Source of the DNA: Dyella sp. BiH032
Lineage (GTDB): Bacteria > Pseudomonadota > Gammaproteobacteria > Xanthomonadales > Rhodanobacteraceae
Direction: 5' to 3'
DNA: 64,000 nt
Assembly: GCF_031954525.1 (NCBI RefSeq)
Contig: NZ_CP134867.1
Coordinates: forward strand, 4,836,001-4,900,000
Shown here piece after piece: positions 37,509-44,623 of the stretch. A model generated the notes under the pieces. That model searched no databases. It saw nothing but the letters and a program-made list of their open reading frames with translations, and was not told where the DNA came from. Every line of letters begins with the position of its first letter. Within the stretch, counting starts at the first letter, position 1. The position numbers were made by a program, and so were the translations under genes.

Positions 37509-38411
37509 ATGGCCAACCCCGCCCGCCCTTCGCCGCTTCCCTGGCTTGCCGCCGCGGTCGCCCTGTCGCTGGGGCTCGCGATTTTCCTTGCCACCGTTCT
37601 GCTGCGGCACGGACTCGCCGCGCTGGACGAGCGCGCCAGGGCGATGGCTTATGCGGCGGCCCTGGGCAGCCTGACCTTCCGCGCGGGCATGGCTTTCCTC
37701 GTCGCCCAATGGCACGGCGAGCGGCATGGCCGACTCGCTTTCCGCCGGCCGGCCCTGGTCCTGGCGCTGTTCGCCTTGTTCCTGCTCGGTTGGCAAGTGC
37801 TGCAGATCGAACTCATCGATGAGGTGCTGCGACTGGTGGCCGCCGCGTCGCTGACCCGCCTTGCGCTCGTTGCACTCCCATTCGCCTATCCGCTGTTGCA
37901 TGCCGTCAGCACGTGGCTGGCCTGGGTCCTGGCTACGTGGATCATGCGCGGGGACGCACTGCCCCGTCCTCCGGCCAATGTCCGTTGGCGTGCTGCGGGC
38001 CTGATGACGTGGCTGCTGGCTAGCGCGCTCTTGATCTGCATGCCGATGGGCATGTCCATGGCGCAGGCGTATGCATCCATGGACGGCACCACCGCCGCGG
38101 CAGGTTACCTCGGCGCGATCGCCGTTCCGCTCGCCCTTGCTTTCGTCGGGGCATGGCTCGGCGCGCCGCGATTCCTCGCGCGCATCCACGGTTGGCGGTT
38201 GCTCGGCGCGGGCATCGCCGCGCCCGTCTCCTGTGCCGCGCTGCTTTTCTATGGCTTCGGCACCGCCGCCGATGCGGTGCCGTTGCTGCGCATGGAGCCA
38301 TCGCTGGCCGCCACGCTCCTGGCCGCGGCCGGCGCGGCGTTGTGCCTGCTCGCCTACTGGCTGTGGACGCTCTTGTGCTACGCCGGCCTGCGTCGCACCG
38401 CGGACCGTTGA
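37509..38411 (+). CDS. Polytopic membrane protein, unknown (paralogue 1)
   Basis: A 300-residue protein with about seven predicted membrane helices. The ATG at 37509 (MANPARPSPLPWLAAAVALSLG) precedes helix 1. It shares order and sequence with the next gene: PWLAA at the start, FLVAQWHGER then RRPALVLALFALFLLGW, and GYLGA and LLGA(G/S) blocks in the second half. The pair arose by tandem duplication. No motif points to transport or enzyme activity. Confidence 0.6.
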   Translation: MANPARPSPLPWLAAAVALSLGLAIFLATVLLRHGLAALDERARAMAYAAALGSLTFRAGMAFLVAQWHGERHGRLAFRRPALVLALFALFLLGWQVLQIELIDEVLRLVAAASLTRLALVALPFAYPLLHAVSTWLAWVLATWIMRGDALPRPPANVRWRAAGLMTWLLASALLICMPMGMSMAQAYASMDGTTAAAGYLGAIAVPLALAFVGAWLGAPRFLARIHGWRLLGAGIAAPVSCAALLFYGFGTAADAVPLLRMEPSLAATLLAAAGAALCLLAYWLWTLLCYAGLRRTADR

Positions 38412-38521
38412 CGGTCGCGCGAACGCCGCGCACTGGCATTGCTCGACCGCTGCCGCTAGCGTTGGCGCCTGATCTGGCGCGTTGCGATATCGTTCGGCGC
38501 CGCGCCGTACAAGGATGTCCC

Positions 38522-39448
38522 ATGAACCTCCCCGCCGACCGTTCCAACCTTCCCTGGCTCGCCGCCGGAACCGCCATGCTGGTGGTGCTGCTTTGGCATT
38601 GCCTCACTTTCAGCGCCCTGGTGTTGCGCGCGCCCTCGGACAACGAGCAGATCCTCGGCGCGCTTTCCATGACGTTGCGGATGGTCGGCGAAGGCCTGTT
38701 GGTCCAGGGCGGACTGGCGTTCCTCGTCGCCCAGTGGCGTGGCGAGCGGCGGCAGGAATGGGCGTTCAGGCGCCCCATGCTGCTGATGGCGCTGTTCGCC
38801 CTCGGCCTGCTGGCGTGGAGCGTGCTGACGATGCTTCTGTATCAGGGACTGTTCCTGTGGCTGGGAACGGCGCTGACCGTACGCGGCCTGCAGGTCTGGT
38901 TGAGTGTTCTGGGCTGGGGGCTGGCCCCGCTCAGCGTCTGGGCATCATGGCGCGTGGCTCTGCTGGCCTGCCGCAAGGATCGCCTGGCGACACCTCCGCC
39001 ATCGGGACTGCGCCCGCGCGCCGCCGGCCTCGCCGCATGGATGCAGGCGACGGCGACGATCGCCGGCGTGTCGCTGGCCATGCCGCTCGTCAACACATTC
39101 GACGCTTATTCCACGGCGGGCTGGCTCGGCACCTGGGCCGGTGCGCTGGCAGCCGCGGCGTTCGCCTTCGGCGGCGCCTGGCTCGCGCTTCCGCGCCACC
39201 TCTCGCAGGTGCGCGCCGGCCGCCTGCTCGGCGCCAGCCTGCTCGCGTTCGTATGCGCGTGGATCGTGCTGGCGGGCGCCTGCGTGGCAGGCCTGATCCT
39301 GCTGTTCGGCGGCAGCGCCAGGGACGACGCGCTGCTGGTGGCGCTCTTCGTCGTCATCGCGGTGCTACCGCCGCTGGGCATGCTCGGCTTCCAGTGGCTG
39401 TGGACGCGCCTGCTCTACGCGAGCCTTCGACGCGCGGCCACAGCGTAA
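38522..39448 (+). CDS. Polytopic membrane protein, unknown (paralogue 2)
   Basis: A 308-residue protein with about seven or eight predicted helices, paralogous to the gene 110 bp upstream (FLVAQWRGER followed by FRRPMLLMALFALGLLAW, and a C-terminal FQWLWTRLLYASLRR). It forms the left chromosomal flank of the tail cluster. Its stop is 15 bp from the convergent stop of the repressor. The function is unknown. Confidence 0.6.
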   Translation: MNLPADRSNLPWLAAGTAMLVVLLWHCLTFSALVLRAPSDNEQILGALSMTLRMVGEGLLVQGGLAFLVAQWRGERRQEWAFRRPMLLMALFALGLLAWSVLTMLLYQGLFLWLGTALTVRGLQVWLSVLGWGLAPLSVWASWRVALLACRKDRLATPPPSGLRPRAAGLAAWMQATATIAGVSLAMPLVNTFDAYSTAGWLGTWAGALAAAAFAFGGAWLALPRHLSQVRAGRLLGASLLAFVCAWIVLAGACVAGLILLFGGSARDDALLVALFVVIAVLPPLGMLGFQWLWTRLLYASLRRAATA

Positions 39449-39463
39449 GCCCGCGCCGTCACT

Positions 39464-40156
39464 TCAATGCCGGCGGCGTCGCCGGCGATGCTCCATCATC
39501 GTGCCGATGATGCTGCCGGGGTTGGCGGCATTGACGGTGATGGTCGGGTAGTCCGGATTGAGCGGCACCAGTTCGAAGACCTCGTGCCCTTCCGCATCGC
39601 GGCCGCGGCTACGGTACTTCTTGAACGTGGCGCTGCCATCGCTCTCGATGCGCGCCACCACATAGTCGCCCGGCAGCGGTTTCACCGCAGGGTCGATGAT
39701 CACGATGTCGCCTGGGTGGAATTCCTCCAGCATCGATTCGCCGATGATCTCCAGCGCGAACGCCAGCCGTCCCAGATCCCGCGCCAGTTCCGCATCCACG
39801 CTCACGCTCTGCTCTGCGTAGCCGCGCGGATAAGGGTCGGCCGCCTCGCGGCCCAGGCCCGCTTGCACCATCGAGATCACGGGGAGCTGACGCACGTCCG
39901 GCTGCGCGGCACGCAGGCCGGCGGGCACCTCGCCGCGGCTGTCGTCTTCCTTGCCTGTGCGCAGGTAGCGCACTGAGACGCCCATGATGCCGGCGGCCAT
40001 CTCAAGCGCCGCGACGCGAATGTTGTCTGCTTCGATCACGCCCGCTTCCCACTGGCTGATGGCCGACCCGGAATATCCGATGCGGCGACCCAGCGCCCGC
40101 TGGGAAATGCCCGCACGCTCGCGGGCGGCTTTGAAGCGTTCGGCGAAAGTTGTCAT
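39464..40156 (-). CDS. LexA/CI-type repressor of the tail cluster (HTH + S24 peptidase)
   Basis: A 230-residue protein. An XRE-type helix-turn-helix at residues 5-60 (ISQRALGRRIGYSGSAISQW) is followed by a LexA-fold self-cleaving domain. That domain has a scissile Ala99-Gly100 (VQAGLG), nucleophile Ser141 (IGESMLEEFHPGD) and Lys179 (ATFKKY). Such repressors are cut when RecA is activated by DNA damage, so the cluster should be SOS-inducible, like PrtR in pyocins or lambda CI. It reads leftward, away from the tail genes, and starts beside a dyad operator and a rightward promoter. A generic prophage remnant repressor is the alternative. Confidence 0.9.
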   Translation of the reverse strand: MTTFAERFKAARERAGISQRALGRRIGYSGSAISQWEAGVIEADNIRVAALEMAAGIMGVSVRYLRTGKEDDSRGEVPAGLRAAQPDVRQLPVISMVQAGLGREAADPYPRGYAEQSVSVDAELARDLGRLAFALEIIGESMLEEFHPGDIVIIDPAVKPLPGDYVVARIESDGSATFKKYRSRGRDAEGHEVFELVPLNPDYPTITVNAANPGSIIGTMMEHRRRRRRH

Positions 40157-40167
40157 GTGAAAAGTCT

Positions 40168-40186
40168 ACTTGGCGACACGCCAAGT
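40168..40186. promoter_or_regulatory. Dyad operator at the repressor start
   Basis: Perfect inverted repeat ACTTGGCG-ACA-CGCCAAGT, 12 bp upstream of the repressor start codon and 4 bp before the rightward -35. This position suits a repressor that controls both its own gene and the rightward transcript. Confidence 0.7.
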
Positions 40187-40190
40187 GTAA

Positions 40191-40220
40191 TTGACAAACA
40201 GTGATAACTCAACTTATCAT
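40191..40220 (+). promoter_or_regulatory. Rightward sigma-70 promoter of the tail cluster
   Basis: TTGACA (40191-40196), 18-bp spacer, TATCAT (40215-40220). The -10 overlaps a second small dyad, TGATAA-CTCAAC-TTATCA (40202-40219), so bound repressor could block it. The first gene start lies 74 bp on. Confidence 0.7.
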
Positions 40221-40293
40221 TCTTCACCCGGGAAGTGTCCGAATAAGGCCTCTTCCCAGTGCTTCATCCATCGCAAAACAGGGAGGCATTTCG

Positions 40294-40980
40294 ATGAACG
40301 TACGCAAGCTGCTGGCCCGCCTGAACCCCTCGATCGCGCGCTTCGAGGTCCACCACGGCGGCCAACCCGAACTGACTCCCCAGGACATCGCCGGCGCGCT
40401 GGGCATGATCGAGGATCGCCTCGCCCGCGAAGTACTCTGCACCGTGTGGTGGCCCGATGGCGCCCAGCTGCAGCGCGCGGAACTGGACCGCATCGTGCGC
40501 GAAGCCCAGCTGCGCGAATGGATGCGCCTGCGCCGCGAACTGGAAGCGGCGAGGCTGGCCGTGCACGTGGCCGAGGACGATATCGACGGCACCTACGGTA
40601 CCCGCTCCGGCCAGCGCGCCGCCTTGCAACGGGCCACCGAAACACTGGACGAAGTGAAGGCGCGGCAGTGGCCGGCCGTGGGCCCCGTCTATCGGGCCGT
40701 GCGGCAGGCGGTGCTCGCCGAACTGGCCACGCCGAGCCTGTGCCCCCATTGCGAAGGCCGAGGCGAAGTGCGGGTGCACGACCGTCTGCTCGTCTGCCAG
40801 CACTGCGAGGGGCATGGCCGCACGCCGGTAAGTGACCGCAAGCGGGCCTCGATGATCGAGCGGGATGAGGCCGGCTATCGCCGCGTGTGGCGCCCGGTCT
40901 ACGAATGGACGCTGGCACTGTGCGCCAATGCGGAAACGCGTGGCGCACGCGCGCTGGAAAGGGCGCTCGCGCCGGCATGA
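40294..40980 (+). CDS. Zinc-finger protein, candidate Q-like antiterminator
   Basis: A 228-residue protein with a strong GGGAGG ribosome site. Most of it is helical. At Cys150, Cys153, Cys168 and Cys171 it has a double CxxCxGxG motif (LCPHCEGRGE ... VCQHCEGHGR), a zinc finger found in DnaJ and in some phage late-gene antitermination (Q) proteins. It is the first gene after the repressor-controlled promoter and directly precedes boxes with terminators and the lysis genes, which is where lambda Q sits. The Q role is an inference from this position and motif. A DNA-binding activator of the PrtN kind or a structural zinc protein remain possible. Confidence 0.6.
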   Translation: MNVRKLLARLNPSIARFEVHHGGQPELTPQDIAGALGMIEDRLAREVLCTVWWPDGAQLQRAELDRIVREAQLREWMRLRRELEAARLAVHVAEDDIDGTYGTRSGQRAALQRATETLDEVKARQWPAVGPVYRAVRQAVLAELATPSLCPHCEGRGEVRVHDRLLVCQHCEGHGRTPVSDRKRASMIERDEAGYRRVWRPVYEWTLALCANAETRGARALERALAPA

Positions 40981-40995
40981 AGAAAGCGCGTCGCG

Positions 40996-41041
40996 TGCGG
41001 CAGTGACGCTTCCGCGATATCCAGGGAAAATGTGCAGCATG
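40996..41041 (+). promoter_or_regulatory. Control box A (dyad plus AT block)
   Basis: First of three copies. The left part has GCGG.AG and CTTCCGC half-sites (dyad), then a GGGAAAATG block that may act as a -10, followed by GCAGCATGG. It matches box B exactly in spacing, 180 bp upstream of it. No gene begins before the next box. Confidence 0.6.
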
Positions 41042-41062
41042 GACGAATGAGCGCACGAGCAC

Positions 41063-41076
41063 TTTGGACGTCCAAA
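41063..41076. promoter_or_regulatory. Perfect palindrome TTTGGACGTCCAAA
   Basis: A 14-bp perfect palindrome between box A and its terminator. It could bind a dimeric regulator or be part of a pause or antiterminator site. No equivalent was noticed beside boxes B or C. Confidence 0.4.
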
Positions 41077-41087
41077 TGCATTGCTCT

Positions 41088-41117
41088 AAAGGCCGCCACG
41101 TGCGGCCTTTCTTGTTT
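41088..41117 (+). terminator. Intrinsic terminator after box A
   Basis: Stem AAAGGCCGC/GCGGCCTTT with a 5-nt loop, then TTTCTTGTTT. It lies ahead of, not after, the lysis genes. Confidence 0.75.
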
Positions 41118-41175
41118 CCATCGTTCCGTGGCCTCAATGCGGTCCAAGCGATTGCAAAGGAAAACAAGCACGCGA

Positions 41176-41221
41176 TGCGGCATCGACGCTTCCGCACTTT
41201 CCGACGAAAATACGCATCATG
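41176..41221 (+). promoter_or_regulatory. Control box B (dyad plus AT block)
   Basis: Second copy: TGCGGCA then GACGCTTCCGC, a 10-12 bp spacer, CGAAAATACGCATCATGG. With box A it shares most positions over about 65 bp. It lies 153 bp upstream of the first holin-like gene and is the likely control point for the lysis genes. Confidence 0.6.
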
Positions 41222-41288
41222 GGCTCATGAGCGAACGGCGCGAACGCCACGCTTACCTACGCGCAACGGCGCGACGCCCCTCTCTTCC

Positions 41289-41318
41289 AGGCCGCTCCGC
41301 GCGGCCTTTCGCTTTTCT
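41289..41318 (+). terminator. Intrinsic terminator after box B, in the lysis leader
   Basis: Stem AGGCCGC/GCGGCCT with a 5-nt loop, followed by TTTCGCTTTT. It stands 11 bp before the start of the holin-like gene, so transcription must pass it. Confidence 0.72.
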
Positions 41319-41328
41319 GGAGACCACT

Positions 41329-41679
41329 ATGACCGAACCCGCCATGGCGATGGCGGCGGCCGCCAGCCTGGGCGTCGCCGCATCGCTTCCCGGCGTGGAC
41401 GGCAACGCGCTGATCGGCGCGTTCGCCGGCGCCACGCTGTTCGTCGTTTCGTCCAAGGAGTTGCCGCTGTGGCGGCGCGTCGCCTATCTCGGCGTTTCGA
41501 TCGCGCTGGGCTACCTTGCCGCGCCCGAAGTCATGCGCTGGCTGCCCTTGCAGGCATCGGGACTGGCCGCGTTCCTCGGTTCGGCGCTGGGCGTCACGCT
41601 CACCCTGGGCCTGCTCGAACGCGGCCGCACGTTCGACCTCGAGGCCTGGCTGCGTAGCCGGGGAGGTCCGCATGCGTGA
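41329..41679 (+). CDS. Putative holin (3-helix)
   Basis: A 116-residue protein starting MTEPAMAMAAAASLG, with three predicted membrane segments (about residues 28-47, 52-72 and 78-98) and a charged end (LERGRTFDLEAWLRSRGG). It has the NALIGAFAGATLFVVSSKE block seen in many putative phage holins of Xanthomonads. It would form the lesion that releases the endolysin. It overlaps the next small membrane gene by 8 bp. Confidence 0.72.
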   Translation: MTEPAMAMAAAASLGVAASLPGVDGNALIGAFAGATLFVVSSKELPLWRRVAYLGVSIALGYLAAPEVMRWLPLQASGLAAFLGSALGVTLTLGLLERGRTFDLEAWLRSRGGPHA

Positions 41680-41953
41680 CCCGATCGAGCTGCTGACCAT
41701 GCTCGCCTGCGCGTCGATCTGCCTGCGCCTGATCACCTACCGGCGCTCGCCCGGCGCGCGCTATCGCCCATGGGTATCGGCCTGCGCCTGGCTGCTGATT
41801 GTGTGCAGCGGTGGTCAGGCCATCCACATCGCGCTGGGCCATGCCGCGCGCGGCGAGACCACGCTGTGGCAGCTGGGCATCTTCCTCGTCCTTGCCGCGC
41901 TGCTCCTGGCGGCGCGCGGCAACCTCGCCCGCGTGCTGAGGATCGACGCATGA
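41672..41953 (+). CDS. Second holin-like protein (3TM holin family)
   Basis: A 93-residue membrane protein (MRDPIELLTMLACASICLRL) with three helices and the YRRSPGARYRPW and SGGQAIHI pattern of the putative 3TM phage holin family. It overlaps the holin upstream and the endolysin downstream (ATGA), so the three lysis genes are translationally coupled. One of the two membrane proteins may be an antiholin. Confidence 0.7.
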   Translation: MRDPIELLTMLACASICLRLITYRRSPGARYRPWVSACAWLLIVCSGGQAIHIALGHAARGETTLWQLGIFLVLAALLLAARGNLARVLRIDA

Positions 41954-42438
41954 ATGCGCAGCTCAAGGATGGTCCACGCATGAAGACCAGCCCGCTGGGC
42001 GTCGCCCTGATCAAACAGTTCGAAGGCCTGCGCACGTGCGCCTATCTGGACGCGGCGGGTATCTGGACCATCGGCTACGGTCACACCGGAGAAGGCGTGC
42101 GCTCAGGGGTGCGCATCGATGCAGCGCAAGCCGAAGCGCTGCTGCACGAAGACCTGGCCGCGGCCGAAGAGGCCGTACGTGCCCTGGTGATGCAGCCGCT
42201 CGCGCAGCCATCCTTCGATGCACTAGCGAGCTTCGTCTTCAATCTCGGCGCAGCAGCGTTCGGCGGTTCGACATTGCTGCGCAAGCTCAACGCCGGTGAC
42301 CTGGAAGGCGCGGCGGCCGAGTTCGAGCGCTGGCGCTACGCCGGCGGCCGTGTCCTGCCGGGCCTGCTGCGCCGGCGCATCGCCGAACGCACGCTGTTTC
42401 TATCGCCGTACCCGACGCAAGCCGCCATGCGGAAGTGA
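41950..42438 (+). CDS. Endolysin, GH24 (T4-type) lysozyme
   Basis: A 162-residue muramidase. The catalytic triad spacing of T4 lysozyme is present: Glu25 in QFEGLRTC, Asp34 in AYLDAAG and Thr40 in IWTIGYGHT. It also has FNLGAAAFGGSTLLRKLNAGD and a C-terminal GLLRRRIAERTLF. No signal or anchor helix was seen, so it depends on a holin. The last codons and stop lie inside control box C. Confidence 0.9.
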   Translation: MNAQLKDGPRMKTSPLGVALIKQFEGLRTCAYLDAAGIWTIGYGHTGEGVRSGVRIDAAQAEALLHEDLAAAEEAVRALVMQPLAQPSFDALASFVFNLGAAAFGGSTLLRKLNAGDLEGAAAEFERWRYAGGRVLPGLLRRRIAERTLFLSPYPTQAAMRK

Positions 42439-42473
42439 CGCTTCCGCAGTTTCGCGGCTAATTTGGCTACAAC
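42428..42473 (+). promoter_or_regulatory. Control box C (dyad plus AT block)
   Basis: Third copy, with the most complete dyad: TGCGGAAG-TGACG-CTTCCGCA, then a 10-bp spacer and GGCTAATTTGG. It overlaps the endolysin stop and lies 70-115 bp ahead of the tail genes. Confidence 0.6.
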
Positions 42474-42494
42474 GGCAGCACCGCAACGCATCCG

Positions 42495-42525
42495 ACCCGC
42501 CCATCGAGGCGGGTTTTTCTTTTTC
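42495..42525 (+). terminator. Intrinsic terminator after box C
   Basis: Stem ACCCGCC/GGCGGGT with a 6-nt loop, followed by TTTTTCTTTTT. It separates the endolysin from the tail operon and stands 18 bp ahead of the first tail gene. Confidence 0.82.
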
Positions 42526-42542
42526 CGCCACGGGAACCCGCC

Positions 42543-42953
42543 ATGAGTTTCACCAACATCAACGCCGCGCTCATCGCCGGCTACCAGGCCGCCGCGCTCG
42601 ACCTGCCCACCGCTTACGAAGGCCGCGATTTCGCGCCGACCTCGGGGCAACCCTGGGCCGCGGTCTCGCTCGTCCCGCAGCCGGTGGTCGGAGGCAGCCT
42701 CGGTGCCTCCGGCAACGACCGACACAGCGGCGTCTTCCAGATCGACCTCAACGACACGCCCGGCGGCGGCATCGATCGCCTGCTTTCGCTGGCCGATGCG
42801 CTGCGCGCCTATTTCAAGTCCGGCCGCCAGCTCGATGGCAACGGTCTGCCGGTGCTAGTGAACGGTACCAGCCGCGCCGCAGTGATCAGCAAAGACGGCT
42901 GGCTGCGCATGACCGTCAGCGTCGCGTGGACCGCATGGACCGACCACGGTTGA
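42543..42953 (+). CDS. Tail terminator-like protein (gpU/DUF4128-like)
   Basis: A 136-residue protein (MSFTNINAALIAGYQAAAL) with the mixed alpha/beta pattern of tail terminators, including AYEGRDFAPTSGQPWAAVSLVP and VFQIDLNDTPGG. It lies directly ahead of the tail tube gene, as lambda U lies ahead of V. In a tailocin it would cap the tube at a fixed length. The fold assignment rests on position and pattern, without an alignment. Confidence 0.68.
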   Translation: MSFTNINAALIAGYQAAALDLPTAYEGRDFAPTSGQPWAAVSLVPQPVVGGSLGASGNDRHSGVFQIDLNDTPGGGIDRLLSLADALRAYFKSGRQLDGNGLPVLVNGTSRAAVISKDGWLRMTVSVAWTAWTDHG

Positions 42954-43000
42954 TCGGCACGGCCGCGTTCCCTCGTTCGACCGGTCCTTCGGACCACCTG

Positions 43001-43026
43001 CGCGGCCATCGGCCGCGTTTTCTTTC
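43001..43026 (+). terminator. Terminator-like hairpin between tail terminator and tube genes
   Basis: Stem CGCGGCC/GGCCGCG with a 3-nt loop, followed by TTTTCTTT. It is 19 bp before the tail tube start, within a run of co-directional tail genes. Confidence 0.65.
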
Positions 43027-43044
43027 CATCAAGGAGCAAACCGC

Positions 43045-43953
43045 ATGACCATCGCCACCGGCAGCCGCCACAGCCTCGCCTATATCGCGGAAGCCAACTA
43101 CGGCGCGACGCCCGCCACGCCGGCCTTCCGCCAGCTGCGCCACAAGAGCACCACGCTCTCCCTCACCAAGAACACGCTGCAGTCGGAAGAACTGCGCAGC
43201 GACCGCCAGATCGCCGACCTGCGCCACGGCACCGTCCAGGTGGGCGGCGACATCCAGGGCGAGCTGAGCTATGGCGCCTACGACGACCTGTTCGCCGCCG
43301 CACTGGGCGGCAGCTGGAATGCCAACGTGCTGAACGCCGGCACCGCGCGCACCAGCTTCACCCTGGAGCGCAACTTCGCCGACATCGGCCAGTACCTGCG
43401 CTACACGGGCTGCGAGATCAACGGCCTGCACTTCGACGTACAGCCCGGCGCGATCGCCAACGTCACCTTCGACGTGGTCGGCCAGGCCGAGGCGATCGAC
43501 GCCGCGCCCGTCACCGGTGCCACCTATGCCAACGCGCCCACCAACCGCCCGATGGATGCGCTGAGCGGTGCGATCAAGGAAGGCGGCCAGGTGATCGGCG
43601 TGGTGACCGAGCTGAAGCTGGACCTCGCCAACGGTATCGAACCCCGCTTCGTGATCGGCAGCGCCAAGACCCTGCAGCCGAGCATCGGCCGCAGCAACCT
43701 CACCGGCACGCTCACCGCTTACTTCCTCGATGGCTCGCTGCTGTCCAAGTTCATCGGCGAGGCCGAGAGTTCGCTCGAACTGACGCTGTCCGACGGCGCC
43801 AACAGCTACGTGCTGTTCCTGCCGCGCATCAAGTACACCGGCGGCCAGGCAGACGTGACCAATGACGGCCCGATCACGCTGTCGCTGCCGATCCAGGCGC
43901 TGTACGACAGCACCACCGGCACTCACCTGCGCATCACCCGGAGCGGCGCATGA
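43045..43953 (+). CDS. Tail tube protein
   Basis: A 302-residue protein of the phage tube family: MTIATGSRHSLAYIAEANYG, then SEELRSDRQIADLRHGTVQVGGDIQGELSYG read in parts, TGCEINGLHF and SIGRSNLTGTLTAYF. Subunits stack into the non-contractile tube. It overlaps the next gene by four bases (ATGA). The length is above lambda gpV (246) and typical for this branch. Confidence 0.85.
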   Translation: MTIATGSRHSLAYIAEANYGATPATPAFRQLRHKSTTLSLTKNTLQSEELRSDRQIADLRHGTVQVGGDIQGELSYGAYDDLFAAALGGSWNANVLNAGTARTSFTLERNFADIGQYLRYTGCEINGLHFDVQPGAIANVTFDVVGQAEAIDAAPVTGATYANAPTNRPMDALSGAIKEGGQVIGVVTELKLDLANGIEPRFVIGSAKTLQPSIGRSNLTGTLTAYFLDGSLLSKFIGEAESSLELTLSDGANSYVLFLPRIKYTGGQADVTNDGPITLSLPIQALYDSTTGTHLRITRSGA

Positions 43954-44342
43954 GCACGATGGAAGCGTTCGCGATCCGGCAGCGCGCCAACGATGGCCGC
44001 CGGGTGGCGCTGACCCTGCCCGACGGCTCGCCCACCGACCACTGGCTGCAGATCCGCAGCCAGTGGTCGGACGCGTTCCGCCAGGCGCGCGAAGAAGCCA
44101 TGCAGCAAGTCGCGCGTATGGCGCAGGCGGGCAAGGCGGAACTCGACGCCGCACTGGAGCAGAGCCTGCTCGCCGTGCGTGCGGCGCTGGTGTCGGACTG
44201 GAGCTTCGACGAGCCCTGCGTGCCGGACAACGTGTGCGCCTTTCTGCGCGAGGCGCCGCAGATCGCCGAGCTGGTCGACCGCGCCGGCGCCGACGACCAG
44301 GCTTTTTTCGGGAACGCCTTCGCCAGCTCGCCGACTGGCTGA
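43950..44342 (+). CDS. Tail assembly chaperone, short form (gpG-like)
   Basis: A 130-residue zero-frame product starting MSTMEAFAIRQRAN. It fits the pattern of tail assembly chaperones located between tube and tape measure. It is mostly helical and has no cysteine cluster. Near its end it contains the slippery site that gives the longer form. The short form would normally be made in large excess. Confidence 0.78.
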   Translation: MSTMEAFAIRQRANDGRRVALTLPDGSPTDHWLQIRSQWSDAFRQAREEAMQQVARMAQAGKAELDAALEQSLLAVRAALVSDWSFDEPCVPDNVCAFLREAPQIAELVDRAGADDQAFFGNAFASSPTG

Positions 44343-44623
44343 AGGCCGAGCAGCAGCTGGCCCGCCCCGTCGGCGCGGGCGGCCAGCCGCTGCACCGGCA
44401 CCTCGAAGCGGTGCAACGCCAGCTCGGCCGTGTGCCGTCCGAGCTGGACAGCCGCCCGGCGTGCCCGGCGGAACTGGCCTACCTGGCCGAGTGGCTGGCG
44501 CAACTGCCCATGCCGCTCACCCATACCGAACTCCATCATTGGACGCAGCTCACCGGCCGGCGGCTCGACCGCTGGGAGGTGGAGGCGCTGATGATGCTCG
44601 ACAGGATACGCAACGATGGCTGA
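43950..44623 (+). CDS. Tail assembly chaperone, frameshifted long form (gpGT-like)
   Basis: If ribosomes slip back by one at TTTTTTC, the frame continues as FFRERLRQLADWLKAEQQ and ends 8 bp inside the tape measure gene, for about 224 residues in all. The extension is a second helical domain (about 104 residues), matching the T domain of lambda, which binds the tape measure. It has no independent start with a good ribosome site. Confidence 0.75.
44303..44309 (+). other. -1 programmed frameshift site (TTTTTTC)
   Basis: In the zero frame it reads T-TTT-TTC, a heptamer of the X-XXY-YYZ type. Both tRNAs can re-pair one base back. The zero-frame stop follows 31 bases later. Confidence 0.8.

Noticed and set aside
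44300..44342. The break between the two tail chaperone frames as a disabling frameshift
   Set aside because: The break lies at a textbook slippery heptamer and the gene position is where phages use -1 frameshifting, so it is probably programmed.
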